Shown: positions 1 through 7,132 of the stretch, piece by piece
Layout of the letters: every line of letters starts with the position of its first letter
Position numbering within the stretch: the stretch's first letter is position 1
Origin: Dehalococcoidia bacterium
GTDB lineage: Bacteria; Chloroflexota; Dehalococcoidia; Dehalococcoidales; UBA5760
Direction: 5' to 3'
NCBI GenBank assembly: GCA_011176655.1
Contig: DUEB01000049.1
Coordinates: 1-7,132, forward strand
DNA length: 7,132 nt
Position numbers and translations under genes: made by a program
Notes under the pieces: generated by a model
Seen by the model: the letters and a program-made list of their open reading frames with translations, nothing else
Database searches by the model: none
What the model was told of the DNA's origin: nothing

Positions 1-2523
1 AAGGTGCCCCCGCTCTCCTTCGAGGGGATTCACACCGCCTGCATCGCCGGCGCTAACGGCAACGGTAAGTCAACCCTGGTTGACGCCATGACCTGGGCGC
101 TGTGGGGGAAAGCCCGGGCCAAGAGCGATGACGACCTCATTCACCTCGGCGAGACGGAGATGGAGGTGGAGTTTGACTTCGCCGTTGGCGCGCAACCCTA
201 TCGCATCCTGCGTAAGCACGCCAAACCCAGGCGGGGCGGCCGGCAGGGAAAGACCATCCTGGAGTTCCAGATAGCCAGCGACGGCGGCTTTCGTCCCCTC
301 ACCGGCAGCAGTATCACCCAGACCCAGCAGAAAATCGTAGAGACCCTGCACATGGACTACACTACCTTCGTTAACAGCGCCCTGCTCCTTCAGGGCCGCG
401 CCGACGAGTTCACCATCAAGCGCCCTGTCGAGCGCAAGCAGGTGCTGGCGGATATCCTGGGGCTCTACCTCTACGACAAGCTGGAAGAAGAGGCTAAAGA
501 GCGGGCTAAAGAGCAGGAGACGGCTAAAGCACAGCTTGAGAGTGCCCTCCAGGATATAGACCAGGAACTGAGCCAGAAACCGAGCTACCAAGCCGAATAT
601 GAAGCCGGGCAGAGCCAGCTCTCGGCGGTAGAAAAGGAAGCCACCGAGCAGGAAGCCAGGCTCCACAGCCTGCGTCAGGAAAAGGAAGCCCTGGAGCATA
701 AGAAGGCTGAACTTACTCAGCTTGAGGAACGCCTCGCCAGGACAAAGCTAGACCTTGCGCGCTGGGATGACTCAGCCAAACAGCACCAGTTGAGGCTCAG
801 AGAGTATCAGGCGCTCATCGCCCAGCGCCCAACGATAGACGAAGGCTACTCCCGGCTCAGCCAGGCCAAGAAACTAAATAGCGAACTCGACCAGAGGCTG
901 AGGCTGGTTAACACCCTGAGCGAGCGTAAACACAGGCTGGAAATGACCATCACCCAGGCGGGACAGGCGCTGGTTCGGGAGCACGCCGTGGTGCAGAGCC
1001 AGATTGGGGAGCTGGAGGCCGTCTCCCAGAAACTGCCCTCGCTCAAGCAGGAGCTACAGAAGGTAAGGGCGCAGCTAGGGGAGCTGGCCGAGCCAGAGGC
1101 GAGACTGGCTAGAGAGAAACAGGCCAGCCAGGAACTGAGGGACCAGCTAAACCGCCTGGAATCCTCCAGCGCGCAACTGGAACGAGACATAAAGGAACTG
1201 GAGGAAAAGCTTAGCCTGCTGCGAACCCCGAAGGGCACCAAATGCCCGCTCTGCGAGACCGAGCTTGAGGCAGACGGTATAAAGGTCATTGAAACTAAGT
1301 ATACCGCCGAGAGACAGCGTAAGCTTGAATCTCTGAGGCTGAACCAGGCTGAGCTAGCGCCCAAGAAGGCGGAGCTTAGCCGGCAGGAAAATGAGATAGC
1401 GCAGCTTGAGGCTAAGCTAAATCGGGATAGAGCCTCGCTCCAGGCTAAGAGCGGCGTCCTGAGCCAGGAGGTTAGCAAAGCCGGAGAGGCCGCCGCCAAG
1501 CTCAGCGAGGCAAGAAAGAGCCTGGCCAGGATTGAAGAACTGCTGGCTAGGAGAGACTTCGTCCCCGCCGAGCAGCTGGCGCTCCAGGAGCTTGAGAGCC
1601 AACTGACTAAGCTGAGCTATGACCCGGGAGAGCATGATGCGCTGCGCCAGCAGCTAGCCAGCCTGGAACAATACGAAGGCCTGAAAAGAAAACTGGAAGA
1701 CGCCGAAGGGCTGCTAAGCCAGGAAAAGGAGGCCGTCGCCAGAGCCGAGGAAGCGGCTCAAGAGCTACGCCTGAGCCTTGAGGCAGAAGGACAAAAAGGT
1801 AAGTCCCTGGGGGAGGAGCTTAGCCGATTGCCCCAGGTGACTAGCGACCACACCCAGGTTGAAAACGAGCACCAAGCCCTAATGTCCCGGCAGAAGCAGG
1901 CTCAGGAGGCGCTGTGGGGGGTGAAGGCAAAGCTAGCGCGCCTCGGGGAACTGGAGATAAAAAGACGAGAGAAAGAAAAACTGCTCTCTCAGGCCTCAAA
2001 AGAGGAGAGGATATATAAAGACCTGGCTCAAGCCTTCGGTAAGAGAGGCATCCAGGCCCTGCTTATTGAAAGCGCCCTCCCCGAGATTGAGTCGGAAGCC
2101 AACGAGCTACTCTCCCGCCTCACCGACAACAGAATGCACCTCAAGATTGAGACGCAGCGGGAGACCAGGGCAGGCAACGTCGTCGAGACCCTGGATATAA
2201 AAATCTCCGACGAGCTGGGGACGAGAAACTACGAGATGTTTAGCGGGGGGGAAGCCTTCCGCATCAACTTTGCCATCCGTATCGCCCTGTCCAAGCTGCT
2301 GGCGAGGCGGGCCGGCGCTCCGCTGCCCACCCTGGTCATTGACGAAGGCTTCGGCACCCAGGACAGCACCGGCATAGAAAAGCTCAAGGAAGCCATAAAC
2401 TCGATTCAGGACGACTTTAAGAAGATACTGGTTATCACCCATATTGAGGAGCTGAGAGACGCCTTCCCCACCCGCATTAATGTCGTCAAGACGGTAGACG
2501 GCTCCACCCTGGAGGTAAACTAG
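1..2523 (+). CDS. sbcC: SbcC/Rad50-type DNA double-strand-break repair ATPase, 5'-truncated by the window edge
   Basis: This is an SMC-like ATPase that in its family pairs with the nuclease SbcD/Mre11 to process DNA ends and hairpins. Residue numbers count the Val codon at 4-6 as 1. The order is diagnostic: Walker A at 16-23 (GANGNGKS), Q-loop Q130 (LLLQGRADEF), a long Leu/Glu/Lys/Gln-rich coiled coil from about 155, a zinc-hook CPLC at 414-417, a returning coiled coil to about 680, ABC signature FSGGE at 746-750, Walker B ending in D780-E781, and switch His813 (VITHIEEL). The two coiled-coil arms are nearly equal, about 260 residues each, giving a shorter protein than E. coli SbcC (about 1,050 residues). 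The GTG at 4 is probably internal: family members carry about 15-20 residues before this point (a beta strand leading to the P-loop), and the frame is open to base 1. The stop is TAG at 2521. An sbcD/mre11 gene would be expected just upstream, outside the window. Family is certain; the symbol assumes bacterial naming (rad50 is equally used). Confidence 0.95.
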   Translation, partial: KVPPLSFEGIHTACIAGANGNGKSTLVDAMTWALWGKARAKSDDDLIHLGETEMEVEFDFAVGAQPYRILRKHAKPRRGGRQGKTILEFQIASDGGFRPLTGSSITQTQQKIVETLHMDYTTFVNSALLLQGRADEFTIKRPVERKQVLADILGLYLYDKLEEEAKERAKEQETAKAQLESALQDIDQELSQKPSYQAEYEAGQSQLSAVEKEATEQEARLHSLRQEKEALEHKKAELTQLEERLARTKLDLARWDDSAKQHQLRLREYQALIAQRPTIDEGYSRLSQAKKLNSELDQRLRLVNTLSERKHRLEMTITQAGQALVREHAVVQSQIGELEAVSQKLPSLKQELQKVRAQLGELAEPEARLAREKQASQELRDQLNRLESSSAQLERDIKELEEKLSLLRTPKGTKCPLCETELEADGIKVIETKYTAERQRKLESLRLNQAELAPKKAELSRQENEIAQLEAKLNRDRASLQAKSGVLSQEVSKAGEAAAKLSEARKSLARIEELLARRDFVPAEQLALQELESQLTKLSYDPGEHDALRQQLASLEQYEGLKRKLEDAEGLLSQEKEAVARAEEAAQELRLSLEAEGQKGKSLGEELSRLPQVTSDHTQVENEHQALMSRQKQAQEALWGVKAKLARLGELEIKRREKEKLLSQASKEERIYKDLAQAFGKRGIQALLIESALPEIESEANELLSRLTDNRMHLKIETQRETRAGNVVETLDIKISDELGTRNYEMFSGGEAFRINFAIRIALSKLLARRAGAPLPTLVIDEGFGTQDSTGIEKLKEAINSIQDDFKKILVITHIEELRDAFPTRINVVKTVDGSTLEVN

Positions 2524-2541
2524 CCAGCCCCGGGGGCCCTC

Positions 2542-3093
2542 TTATAACTCAAGGGCACTGGCAATATCCTGCATCGCCTTGAGCCCCAGGTCAACAAACT
2601 CGCCGAGCTCCAGGCCGAGCTCGCCACACGATGAAATCTGCTCCCTGTCCACCGCAGCCGCAAACCTGTTTTCCTTAAACCTCTTGAGTACCGATTTAGC
2701 GGTGAGACCAGCCAGCTTCTTATCCGGTCTCACCAGAGCCGCCGCCGTAATCAGCCCGGTCAAGGGGTCGGCACAGAAGAGAGCCTTGTCCAGGCGGCTG
2801 TCACAGGTAACGCCGTGGGCTTGATTGTGACACAGAATAGCGTGAGACATAGCCTCACTCGCCCCCAGCTCCTGAGCCAGGTCGGCACCCAGCTTGCTGT
2901 GGGCCTTCATGTCCCCCTCGGTGAGCTCAACATCGATGTCGTGCAGGAGACCGGTAAGCCCCCACTCCTCCTCGTCCTCACCCAGGCGCTGGGCCAGGGC
3001 CCGCATCACTGCCTCAGCCGCCAGCATGTGCTTCACCAGGTTCTGGTTCCCCACATTCTCCCTGATGGAATTAAGCGCCTCTTTCCTGTCCAT
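2542..3093 (-). CDS. HD-superfamily metal-dependent hydrolase, substrate unknown (COG2316-like)
   Basis: A complete 183-residue soluble protein with no signal peptide or membrane segment. It has the pattern of an HD-domain phosphohydrolase: His22 (VKHMLAAE), the His51-Asp52 doublet (GLLHDID), His65, His84 and/or His89 (AILCHNQAH), and Asp109 (LFCADPLTGLI) as likely metal ligands. HD proteins typically hydrolyse phosphoester bonds in nucleotides, cyclic nucleotides or nucleic acids; which of these applies cannot be read here. The layout, a single short HD domain with ADPLTGLI after it, resembles the uncharacterised family I remember as COG2316. The ATG at 3091-3093 is supported by GAGGAG six bases upstream (3100-3105). 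It lies 64 bases downstream of uvrA in the same direction, so it may be co-transcribed, although the gap also holds its own promoter candidate. Its stop is 18 bases from the convergent sbcC stop. The C-terminus contains a small repeated GELGLELGE segment. Fold assignment is firm; function is open. Confidence 0.88.
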   Translation of the reverse strand: MDRKEALNSIRENVGNQNLVKHMLAAEAVMRALAQRLGEDEEEWGLTGLLHDIDVELTEGDMKAHSKLGADLAQELGASEAMSHAILCHNQAHGVTCDSRLDKALFCADPLTGLITAAALVRPDKKLAGLTAKSVLKRFKENRFAAAVDREQISSCGELGLELGEFVDLGLKAMQDIASALEL

Positions 3094-3099
3094 TCATGA

Positions 3100-3105
3100 C
3101 TCCTC
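3100..3105 (-). promoter_or_regulatory. Ribosome binding site of the HD hydrolase gene
   Basis: The minus strand reads GAGGAG, six bases before the ATG at 3093-3091. An ATG four bases further upstream (3097-3095) is out of frame, so this site confirms the chosen start. Confidence 0.65.
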
Positions 3106-3130
3106 ACGTAACCTCACCCAGCCCCACCTA

Positions 3131-3147
3131 CTATTGTATCACAATAG
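3131..3147. repeat. Perfect 17-base inverted repeat between uvrA and the HD gene
   Basis: The sequence is CTATTGT-ATC-ACAATAG, with 7-base arms and a 3-base centre. It lies 10 bases downstream of the uvrA stop and covers the candidate -10 of the HD gene. It is AT-rich with no T-run on either side, so it is a poor intrinsic terminator; an operator or a weak RNA hairpin is more likely, and chance cannot be excluded. Confidence 0.5.
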
Positions 3148-3161
3148 AGCTAGACAGTCAG
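3133..3161 (-). promoter_or_regulatory. Candidate promoter for the HD hydrolase gene
   Basis: On the minus strand CTGACT (plus 3156-3161, four of six to TTGACA) is followed after 17 bases by TACAAT (plus 3133-3138, five of six to TATAAT). Transcription would start near 3126, about 32 bases before the ATG. The -35 overlaps the uvrA stop codon, so the gene may have its own start site as well as read-through from uvrA. The -10 lies within a perfect dyad. Confidence 0.45.
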
Positions 3162-6007
3162 CGGGTTAAGGCATACCCCATATCTTCAGCCAGCACCCGG
3201 CTCAGATACTGCCCTGTGGCTGAGGAATCCTCCCGACTTATTTCCTCAGGCGTGCCGGTAGCAATGACACAGCCACCACGGTCACCAGCCCCCGGCCCCA
3301 GGTCAATAATATAATCGGCACTCTTAATCACGTCAAGGTGGTGCTCAATAACGATTACCGTATTACCGCCGTCGACCAGGCGCTGCAGCACCATGAGCAG
3401 TGCCGCCACGTCATCAAAGGCAAGACCGGTGGTCGGCTCGTCAAGGATATAGAGCGTGCGCCCCGTAGACCGCCGCGACAGCTCGGTAGCCAGCTTCACC
3501 CGCTGCGCCTCACCCCCGGAGAGGGTCGGGGCCGGCTGCCCCAGGCGAATGTAGCCCAGACCGACGTCACGCAGGGTCTCCAGCTTATGCCTCACCTTGG
3601 GGAAGTGCTCGAAGAAGCCAAGCGCCGACTCCACCGTCATATCCAGCACCTCAGCGATGTTCTTCCCCTTAAATCTGACCTCCAGAGCCTCACGGTTGTA
3701 GCGCTTTCCGCGGCACACCTCGCAGGGGACGGTCACGTCGGGCAGGAACTGCATCTCAATCTGGGTAAAGCCCTCGCCGCGACAGGCCTCACAGCGCCCG
3801 CCCTTAACATTAAAGGAGAACCGCCCCGGGGCATAACCCCTCATCCTGGCTTCGGGAACGGTGGCAAAAAGCTCGCGAATCGGGGTAAAGGTGCCGGTGT
3901 AGGTAGCCGGATTACTGCGCGGGGTGCGCCCGATTGGCGACTGGTCAATATTGATTACCTTATCAATATGCTCCACCCCGAGGATAGTGTCACAGTCACC
4001 GGCCCGGTCTCTTGATCTGTAGAGAAGACGGGCCAGATTGCGGTACAGGACCTCATCAATCAGGGTGCTCTTACCACTGCCCGAGACCCCGGTGATACCG
4101 ACGAAGCAGCCCAGGGGGATGTGGACATCGATATTCTTCAGGTTGTTCTGCCGCGCCCCCTTGACTACGAGCTCGGCACCGGAACCGGGACGACGCCTGG
4201 CGGGCAGGGGAATCTGCTTTGCCCCGCTGAGATACTGACCGGTGATTGAGCCCTTCGAGCCCATGATATCAGCCAGGGTGCCGGTAGCCACGACCCTCCC
4301 GCCGTGCTCTCCCGCCCCGGGCCCCATATCGATAATATGGTCGGCGGCGCGCATCATCGCCTCGTCATGCTCCACCACCAGTATGGTATTGCCCAGGTCG
4401 CGGAGCCGTTTCAGGGTCTCAATCAAACGATAGTCATCGGCAGGGTGCAGACCAACCGTCGGCTCATCACAGATATAAAGCACACCCATCAGCCCGCTGC
4501 CTATCTGGGTGGCCAGGCGAATCCGCTGCGCCTCGCCGCCGGAGAGGGTAGCCGAAGGACGGTCTAAAGTAAGATAGTCCAGGCCCACATCCTCAAGGAA
4601 GCCCAACCGGGCCCCAATCTCCTTGAGGACTTGACGGGCAATCACCCGCTCACGCTCACTGAGTATCGACTCCTCACCCCTGAGAGCCGCCACCCAGGCT
4701 ACGGCCCGGGTAACCGACATGGAGCTAACCTCGATAATGTCCTTATCACCAATGGTTATCGCCAGGGACTCCGGTTTAAGGCGCTTCCCCTGACAGGCCG
4801 GACACTCCCGGAACACCATGTAGCGTTCCAGCATCCGCCGGGAATTCTCCGACTCCGTATCCCGATAGAGCCTCTCCAGCCGCGGGATGACGCCCTCATA
4901 GCCGGTAAAATACTGTTTCACCCGACCAAAGCGGCGGTAGCTTACCAGCTCCCCCTGCCCGCCATAAAGCACCAGATTAAGCTGCTCTGGGGTCAAATCC
5001 CGCACCGGGGTATCAAGCGAAAAGCCGTAGCGTCTTCCCAGGTCGTGAAGCTGCTCCAGATACCAGAACCCCGACTGGTAGGGACGAATGGCCCCGGCGG
5101 CGATGGACAGGCCTTTATCGGGAATAATCAGGTCGGGGTCAAGCTCCTGCTTGAAGCCCAACCCGCTACAGGTAGGGCAGGCGCCGTGGGGGCTGTTAAA
5201 GCTAAAGGTGCGGGGGGCAATCTCACCCAGGCTGATGCCACAGTGCACGCAGGCAAAGTGCTCCGAGAAGAGCAGCTCCTCGCCGCTAACGATGGACACC
5301 AGAACCACCCCGGCCCCCAGCTTGAGCGCCGTTTCCACGGAATCGGCGATACGGCTCTGGCTGCCGCTCTGCCCGATTACCAGCCGGTCAACTACCGCCT
5401 CAATCGAGTGCTTCTTATTCTTATCCAGTTGAAACTCGGTAGATAGGTCTGTGACCTGGCCGTCAACCCGAACCCTCGCGTAACCCGCCTTACGCAGGTC
5501 GTCGAACACCGCCTGATACTCACCCTTGCGGTCTTTAACCAGGGGGGCTAAAATCATGGTCCGGCTGCCGGAAGGGAGCGCCTGCACGGCATCAACAATC
5601 TGCTGCACGGTCTGCATGGCAATCTCGCGCCCGCAACTGGGGCAATGGGGATGCCCCACCCGGGCAAAAAGCAACCTCAGGTAGTCATAAATCTCGGTTA
5701 CCGTGCCCATTGTCGAGCGCGGGTTGCGGCTGGGCCCCTTCTGGTCAATAGAGATGGCCGGGCTTAAGCCCTCGATATAATCAACCTCGGGCTTCTCCAT
5801 GCGGCCCAGGAACTGGCGGGCATAAGCCGAGAGCGATTCTACATAGCGGCGCTGCCCCTCAGCGTAGATGGTATCAAAAGCCAGCGAACTCTTTCCCGAG
5901 CCTGAGACGCCGGTAATAACCACCAGCTTGTCCCGGGGAATAGTGACATCTATATTCTTGAGATTATGCTCCCGTGCTCCCCTGACAATTATGGAATCCA
6001 GCGGCAT
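3158..6007 (-). CDS. uvrA: UvrABC system protein A, excinuclease ATPase subunit
   Basis: UvrA recognises bulky DNA lesions as a dimer, loads UvrB and starts nucleotide excision repair in the cytoplasm. The 949-residue product is full length for the family (about 940-950) and intact. In order: first Walker A 33-40 (GVSGSGKS); the UvrB-binding region with CPSC at 122-125; first zinc module C253/C256 with C277/C280; CPAC at 402-405; first signature [12 protein letters not shown] at 488-499; Walker B D514-E515; second Walker A ending K646-S647; the conserved DNA-binding zinc finger C739-X2-C742-X19-C762-X2-C765; second signature [12 protein letters not shown] at 829-840; Walker B D856-E857; His889 in IEHHLDVI. 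The start is ATG at 6005-6007, giving the canonical [19 protein letters not shown], with GGGAGGGG just upstream. The open frame extends 42 codons further to 6133, but that stretch is unlike UvrA and covers the promoter region. One oddity: the second D-loop reads TTGLAFDD where TTGLHF is usual. No recognisable LexA box lies upstream. Confidence 0.97.
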   Translation of the reverse strand: MPLDSIIVRGAREHNLKNIDVTIPRDKLVVITGVSGSGKSSLAFDTIYAEGQRRYVESLSAYARQFLGRMEKPEVDYIEGLSPAISIDQKGPSRNPRSTMGTVTEIYDYLRLLFARVGHPHCPSCGREIAMQTVQQIVDAVQALPSGSRTMILAPLVKDRKGEYQAVFDDLRKAGYARVRVDGQVTDLSTEFQLDKNKKHSIEAVVDRLVIGQSGSQSRIADSVETALKLGAGVVLVSIVSGEELLFSEHFACVHCGISLGEIAPRTFSFNSPHGACPTCSGLGFKQELDPDLIIPDKGLSIAAGAIRPYQSGFWYLEQLHDLGRRYGFSLDTPVRDLTPEQLNLVLYGGQGELVSYRRFGRVKQYFTGYEGVIPRLERLYRDTESENSRRMLERYMVFRECPACQGKRLKPESLAITIGDKDIIEVSSMSVTRAVAWVAALRGEESILSERERVIARQVLKEIGARLGFLEDVGLDYLTLDRPSATLSGGEAQRIRLATQIGSGLMGVLYICDEPTVGLHPADDYRLIETLKRLRDLGNTILVVEHDEAMMRAADHIIDMGPGAGEHGGRVVATGTLADIMGSKGSITGQYLSGAKQIPLPARRRPGSGAELVVKGARQNNLKNIDVHIPLGCFVGITGVSGSGKSTLIDEVLYRNLARLLYRSRDRAGDCDTILGVEHIDKVINIDQSPIGRTPRSNPATYTGTFTPIRELFATVPEARMRGYAPGRFSFNVKGGRCEACRGEGFTQIEMQFLPDVTVPCEVCRGKRYNREALEVRFKGKNIAEVLDMTVESALGFFEHFPKVRHKLETLRDVGLGYIRLGQPAPTLSGGEAQRVKLATELSRRSTGRTLYILDEPTTGLAFDDVAALLMVLQRLVDGGNTVIVIEHHLDVIKSADYIIDLGPGAGDRGGCVIATGTPEEISREDSSATGQYLSRVLAEDMGYALTR

Positions 6008-6010
6008 ATT

Positions 6011-6018
6011 CCCCTCCC
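6011..6018 (-). promoter_or_regulatory. Ribosome binding site that fixes the uvrA start
   Basis: The minus strand reads GGGAGGGG followed by AAT and then ATG at 6007-6005. The GGAGG core is about five bases from the ATG, ideal spacing, and supports this start over the far upstream in-frame ATG at 6133. Confidence 0.75.
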
Positions 6019-6021
6019 GAG

Positions 6022-6038
6022 GCGACAATTTTATTGTA
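6022..6038. repeat. Imperfect 17-base inverted repeat over the uvrA -10 element
   Basis: The plus strand reads CGACAAT-TTT-ATTGTAG: 7-base arms with one mismatched pair and a 3-base centre. The right arm carries the TACAAT -10 on the minus strand, and the left arm lies at or just beyond the expected start site, where a repressor would block transcription. Its size matches the dyad at 3131-3147, but the half-sites are in the opposite order. Confidence 0.35.
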
Positions 6039-6062
6039 GCACCAGACTCAAAAACAAAACAA
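6033..6062 (-). promoter_or_regulatory. Candidate uvrA promoter
   Basis: On the minus strand TACAAT (plus 6033-6038) is a five-of-six match to a -10 element. The best -35 is weak: TTGTTT (plus 6057-6062) at 18-base spacing, in a T-rich stretch. Transcription would start near 6026, giving a leader of about 19 bases that includes the ribosome binding site. The -10 overlaps an imperfect dyad (6022-6038). Confidence 0.4.
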
Positions 6063-6075
6063 CAAAAGCCATCCG

Positions 6076-6104
6076 TTGACACAAAGAAGGCTTTGCAGTA
6101 ACAT
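6076..6104 (+). promoter_or_regulatory. Sigma70-type promoter for the iron-containing alcohol dehydrogenase
   Basis: A perfect -35 hexamer TTGACA (6076-6081) is followed after exactly 17 bases by TAACAT (6099-6104, four of six matches to TATAAT). Transcription would begin near 6111, leaving a leader of about 50 bases before ATG 6162. The spacer contains a short dyad, CAAAG-aagg-CTTTG (6082-6095), which could be chance or an activator or repressor site. Confidence 0.65.
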
Positions 6105-6147
6105 AGCAGCGAACCATCAACAGGCAAGCCCAATCCAGAAACCAGAC

Positions 6148-6154
6148 GGGAGAG
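6148..6154 (+). promoter_or_regulatory. Ribosome binding site of the alcohol dehydrogenase gene
   Basis: GGGAGAG, with its GGAG core nine bases before ATG 6162, is a good Shine-Dalgarno match at slightly long spacing. Confidence 0.6.
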
Positions 6155-6161
6155 TATAGCT

Positions 6162-7132
6162 ATGGAAAACTATGAGATTAGAGTGCCGGGAAAGGTCCGT
6201 TTCGGCGCCGGCTGCACCGAAACCATGGGGGAAGAAGCCACCAAAATAGGCGCTAGGCGAGCACTAATGGTTACCGACCCCGGGGTCTACCAGACGGGGA
6301 TCACCGAGCCGGTGAAGGAAACCCTGACCAGAGCCGGTATCACGGTCGATGTCTTCTCCGAAGCGGAGCCGGAACCCACCTACTCAAAGCTGAATGCTAC
6401 CGCCAAGGAGCTGGGCAAGAATAACTATGACCTGATGGTGGCCGTTGGTGGCGGCTCAAGCATCGACACCGCCAAGGGGCTCTCCGTCCTCTTCGCTCAC
6501 GGCGGCATCGGTCAGGACTACGGCGGCACGGAAAAGGTTCCCGGACCCGGCGTCCCGCTCTTCGCCTGCCCCACCACGGCCGGAACCGGAAGCGAGGTCA
6601 CCAATATCGCCGTCTTTGACGACCGGGAGCGCGGTTTCAAGGAAGGCATCGTAAGCAACTACCTCCTCGCCCGCATCGCCTTCGTCGACCCCACCCTGAC
6701 CTACGGCTGCCCGGCCAAGGTGACCGCCGCCTCAGGCATGGATGCTCTCATCCACGCCATCGAGGGCTATACCGGCAACAAGGCGACCACCTTCAGCGAT
6801 GCTATGGCTCTTGAGGCAATGCGGCTCATTGTGGGCAGCCTGAGGCGGGCCGTCAAGAACGGCTCGGATAAGGAAGCCCGCAACCAGATGTCGGAAGGCG
6901 CCCTCTTCGGTGGCATGGCTTTTATGAACTCCGGTGTTACTGCCGTCCATGCCCTCGCCTTCCCCCTCGGCTCACAATTCCACGTGCCCCACGGCATGGC
7001 TAACGCCATTCTGCTACCCTACGTTATGGAGTGTAACCTGTCTGCCAATCTCTCGAGGTTCGCTACGGTAGCCAAGATGCTCGGGGTGGCCACCGAAGGC
7101 CTCTCCGACCAGGAGGCCGCCGAGAAGGGCCT
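6162..7132 (+). CDS. Iron-containing (type III) alcohol dehydrogenase, 3'-truncated by the window edge
   Basis: The frame stays open from ATG 6162 to the right edge, giving 323 residues; family members run to about 380-400, so roughly the last 60-70 are missing. These enzymes interconvert alcohols and aldehydes or ketones with NAD(P)H in the cytoplasm. Visible marks are the N-terminal strand [10 protein letters not shown], the dinucleotide-binding [11 protein letters not shown] at 96-106, the [11 protein letters not shown] loop at 138-147, and the four metal ligands at canonical spacing: Asp194 and His198 ([13 protein letters not shown]), His263 ([10 protein letters not shown]) and His277 (HVPHGMAN). 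All ligands are present, so the part seen looks catalytically competent, with Fe2+ (or Zn2+) as metal. The start is supported by GGGAGAG at 6148-6154 and a strong promoter at 6076-6104. The gene is divergent from uvrA. Substrate cannot be assigned: butanol, 1,3-propanediol, lactaldehyde and hydroxyacid-type members share these motifs. Confidence 0.95.
   Translation, partial: MENYEIRVPGKVRFGAGCTETMGEEATKIGARRALMVTDPGVYQTGITEPVKETLTRAGITVDVFSEAEPEPTYSKLNATAKELGKNNYDLMVAVGGGSSIDTAKGLSVLFAHGGIGQDYGGTEKVPGPGVPLFACPTTAGTGSEVTNIAVFDDRERGFKEGIVSNYLLARIAFVDPTLTYGCPAKVTAASGMDALIHAIEGYTGNKATTFSDAMALEAMRLIVGSLRRAVKNGSDKEARNQMSEGALFGGMAFMNSGVTAVHALAFPLGSQFHVPHGMANAILLPYVMECNLSANLSRFATVAKMLGVATEGLSDQEAAEKG

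Noticed and set aside
4..6. GTG as the true start of the SbcC protein
   Set aside because: The frame is open to base 1, there is no room to see a ribosome binding site, and family members have further residues before VPPLSFEGIH. It is most likely an internal valine.
490..535. Three GCTAAAG words at about 15-18 base spacing in sbcC
   Set aside because: These are Ala-Lys codon pairs in the coiled coil and do not form a clean tandem repeat.
70..1499. Minus-strand open frames (70-699 and 846-1499) opposite sbcC
   Set aside because: They lie antisense to the ATPase and coiled-coil coding sequence; the Leu- and Ser-rich products reflect complementary codons of Glu/Lys/Leu/Ala repeats.
2527..2537. 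Possible terminator hairpin GCCC-CGG-GGGC between the convergent sbcC and HD gene ends
   Set aside because: The stem is only four pairs with a 3-base loop and has no T-run on either side; it is too weak to call from sequence alone.
2602..2626. GCCGAGCTC occurring twice near the HD gene 3' end, also readable as an inverted repeat
   Set aside because: It encodes the short GELGLELGE segment inside the gene; two copies of a self-complementary word in coding DNA are not evidence of a functional repeat.
3338..5446. Long plus-strand open frames (for example 3338-4015 and 4631-5446) opposite uvrA
   Set aside because: They are antisense shadows of a full-length, motif-complete uvrA in G+C-rich DNA; their products show no recognisable domain.
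6108..6122. GAACCATCAAC as a possible LexA/SOS box between uvrA and the dehydrogenase
   Set aside because: Only the left half resembles the Gram-positive-type GAAC-N4-GTTC site; the right half does not match.

Overview
The window holds four protein-coding genes, two of them cut by the window edges, and three short non-coding gaps. No tRNA, rRNA, CRISPR array, insertion sequence, prophage or integration site is visible. By eye the G+C content is in the high fifties and coding density is very high. The gene set (an SbcC/Rad50 ATPase, an HD-superfamily hydrolase, UvrA and an iron-containing alcohol dehydrogenase) fits a free-living bacterium, probably anaerobic. The wording of the SbcC N-terminus (VPPLSFEGIHTACIAG then NGNGKST) and of UvrA ([15 protein letters not shown]) reminds me of Chloroflexota, especially Dehalococcoidia. 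That placement is recollection and inference, not a search result.

Layout. Positions 1-2523 (+) carry the SbcC/Rad50-type DNA-repair ATPase, missing its first few residues at the left edge. Only 18 bases after its stop lies the stop of a convergent gene at 2542-3093 (-), a 183-residue HD-domain hydrolase of unknown substrate. A 64-base gap separates that gene from uvrA (3158-6007, -), which is transcribed in the same direction and lies upstream of it. The gap holds a candidate sigma70-type promoter for the HD gene and a perfect 17-base dyad. A 154-base divergent intergenic region (6008-6161) follows, with a leftward promoter candidate for uvrA and a well-formed rightward promoter for the last gene. 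That gene (6162 to the right edge, +) is an iron-containing alcohol dehydrogenase lacking its C-terminus.

How the genes relate. SbcC (double-strand-break and hairpin processing, normally with the nuclease SbcD/Mre11) and UvrA (damage recognition in nucleotide excision repair) make this a small DNA-repair neighbourhood. The HD hydrolase sits downstream of uvrA and may be co-transcribed with it; a link to repair or nucleotide clean-up is only positional. The alcohol dehydrogenase is divergent and looks functionally unrelated.

I do not see a convincing new system. The points most worth a second look are the pair of 17-base dyads over the -10 elements of the uvrA and HD promoters, the uvrA start (the longest open frame overshoots by 42 codons), and an unusual residue in the second ATPase site of UvrA.
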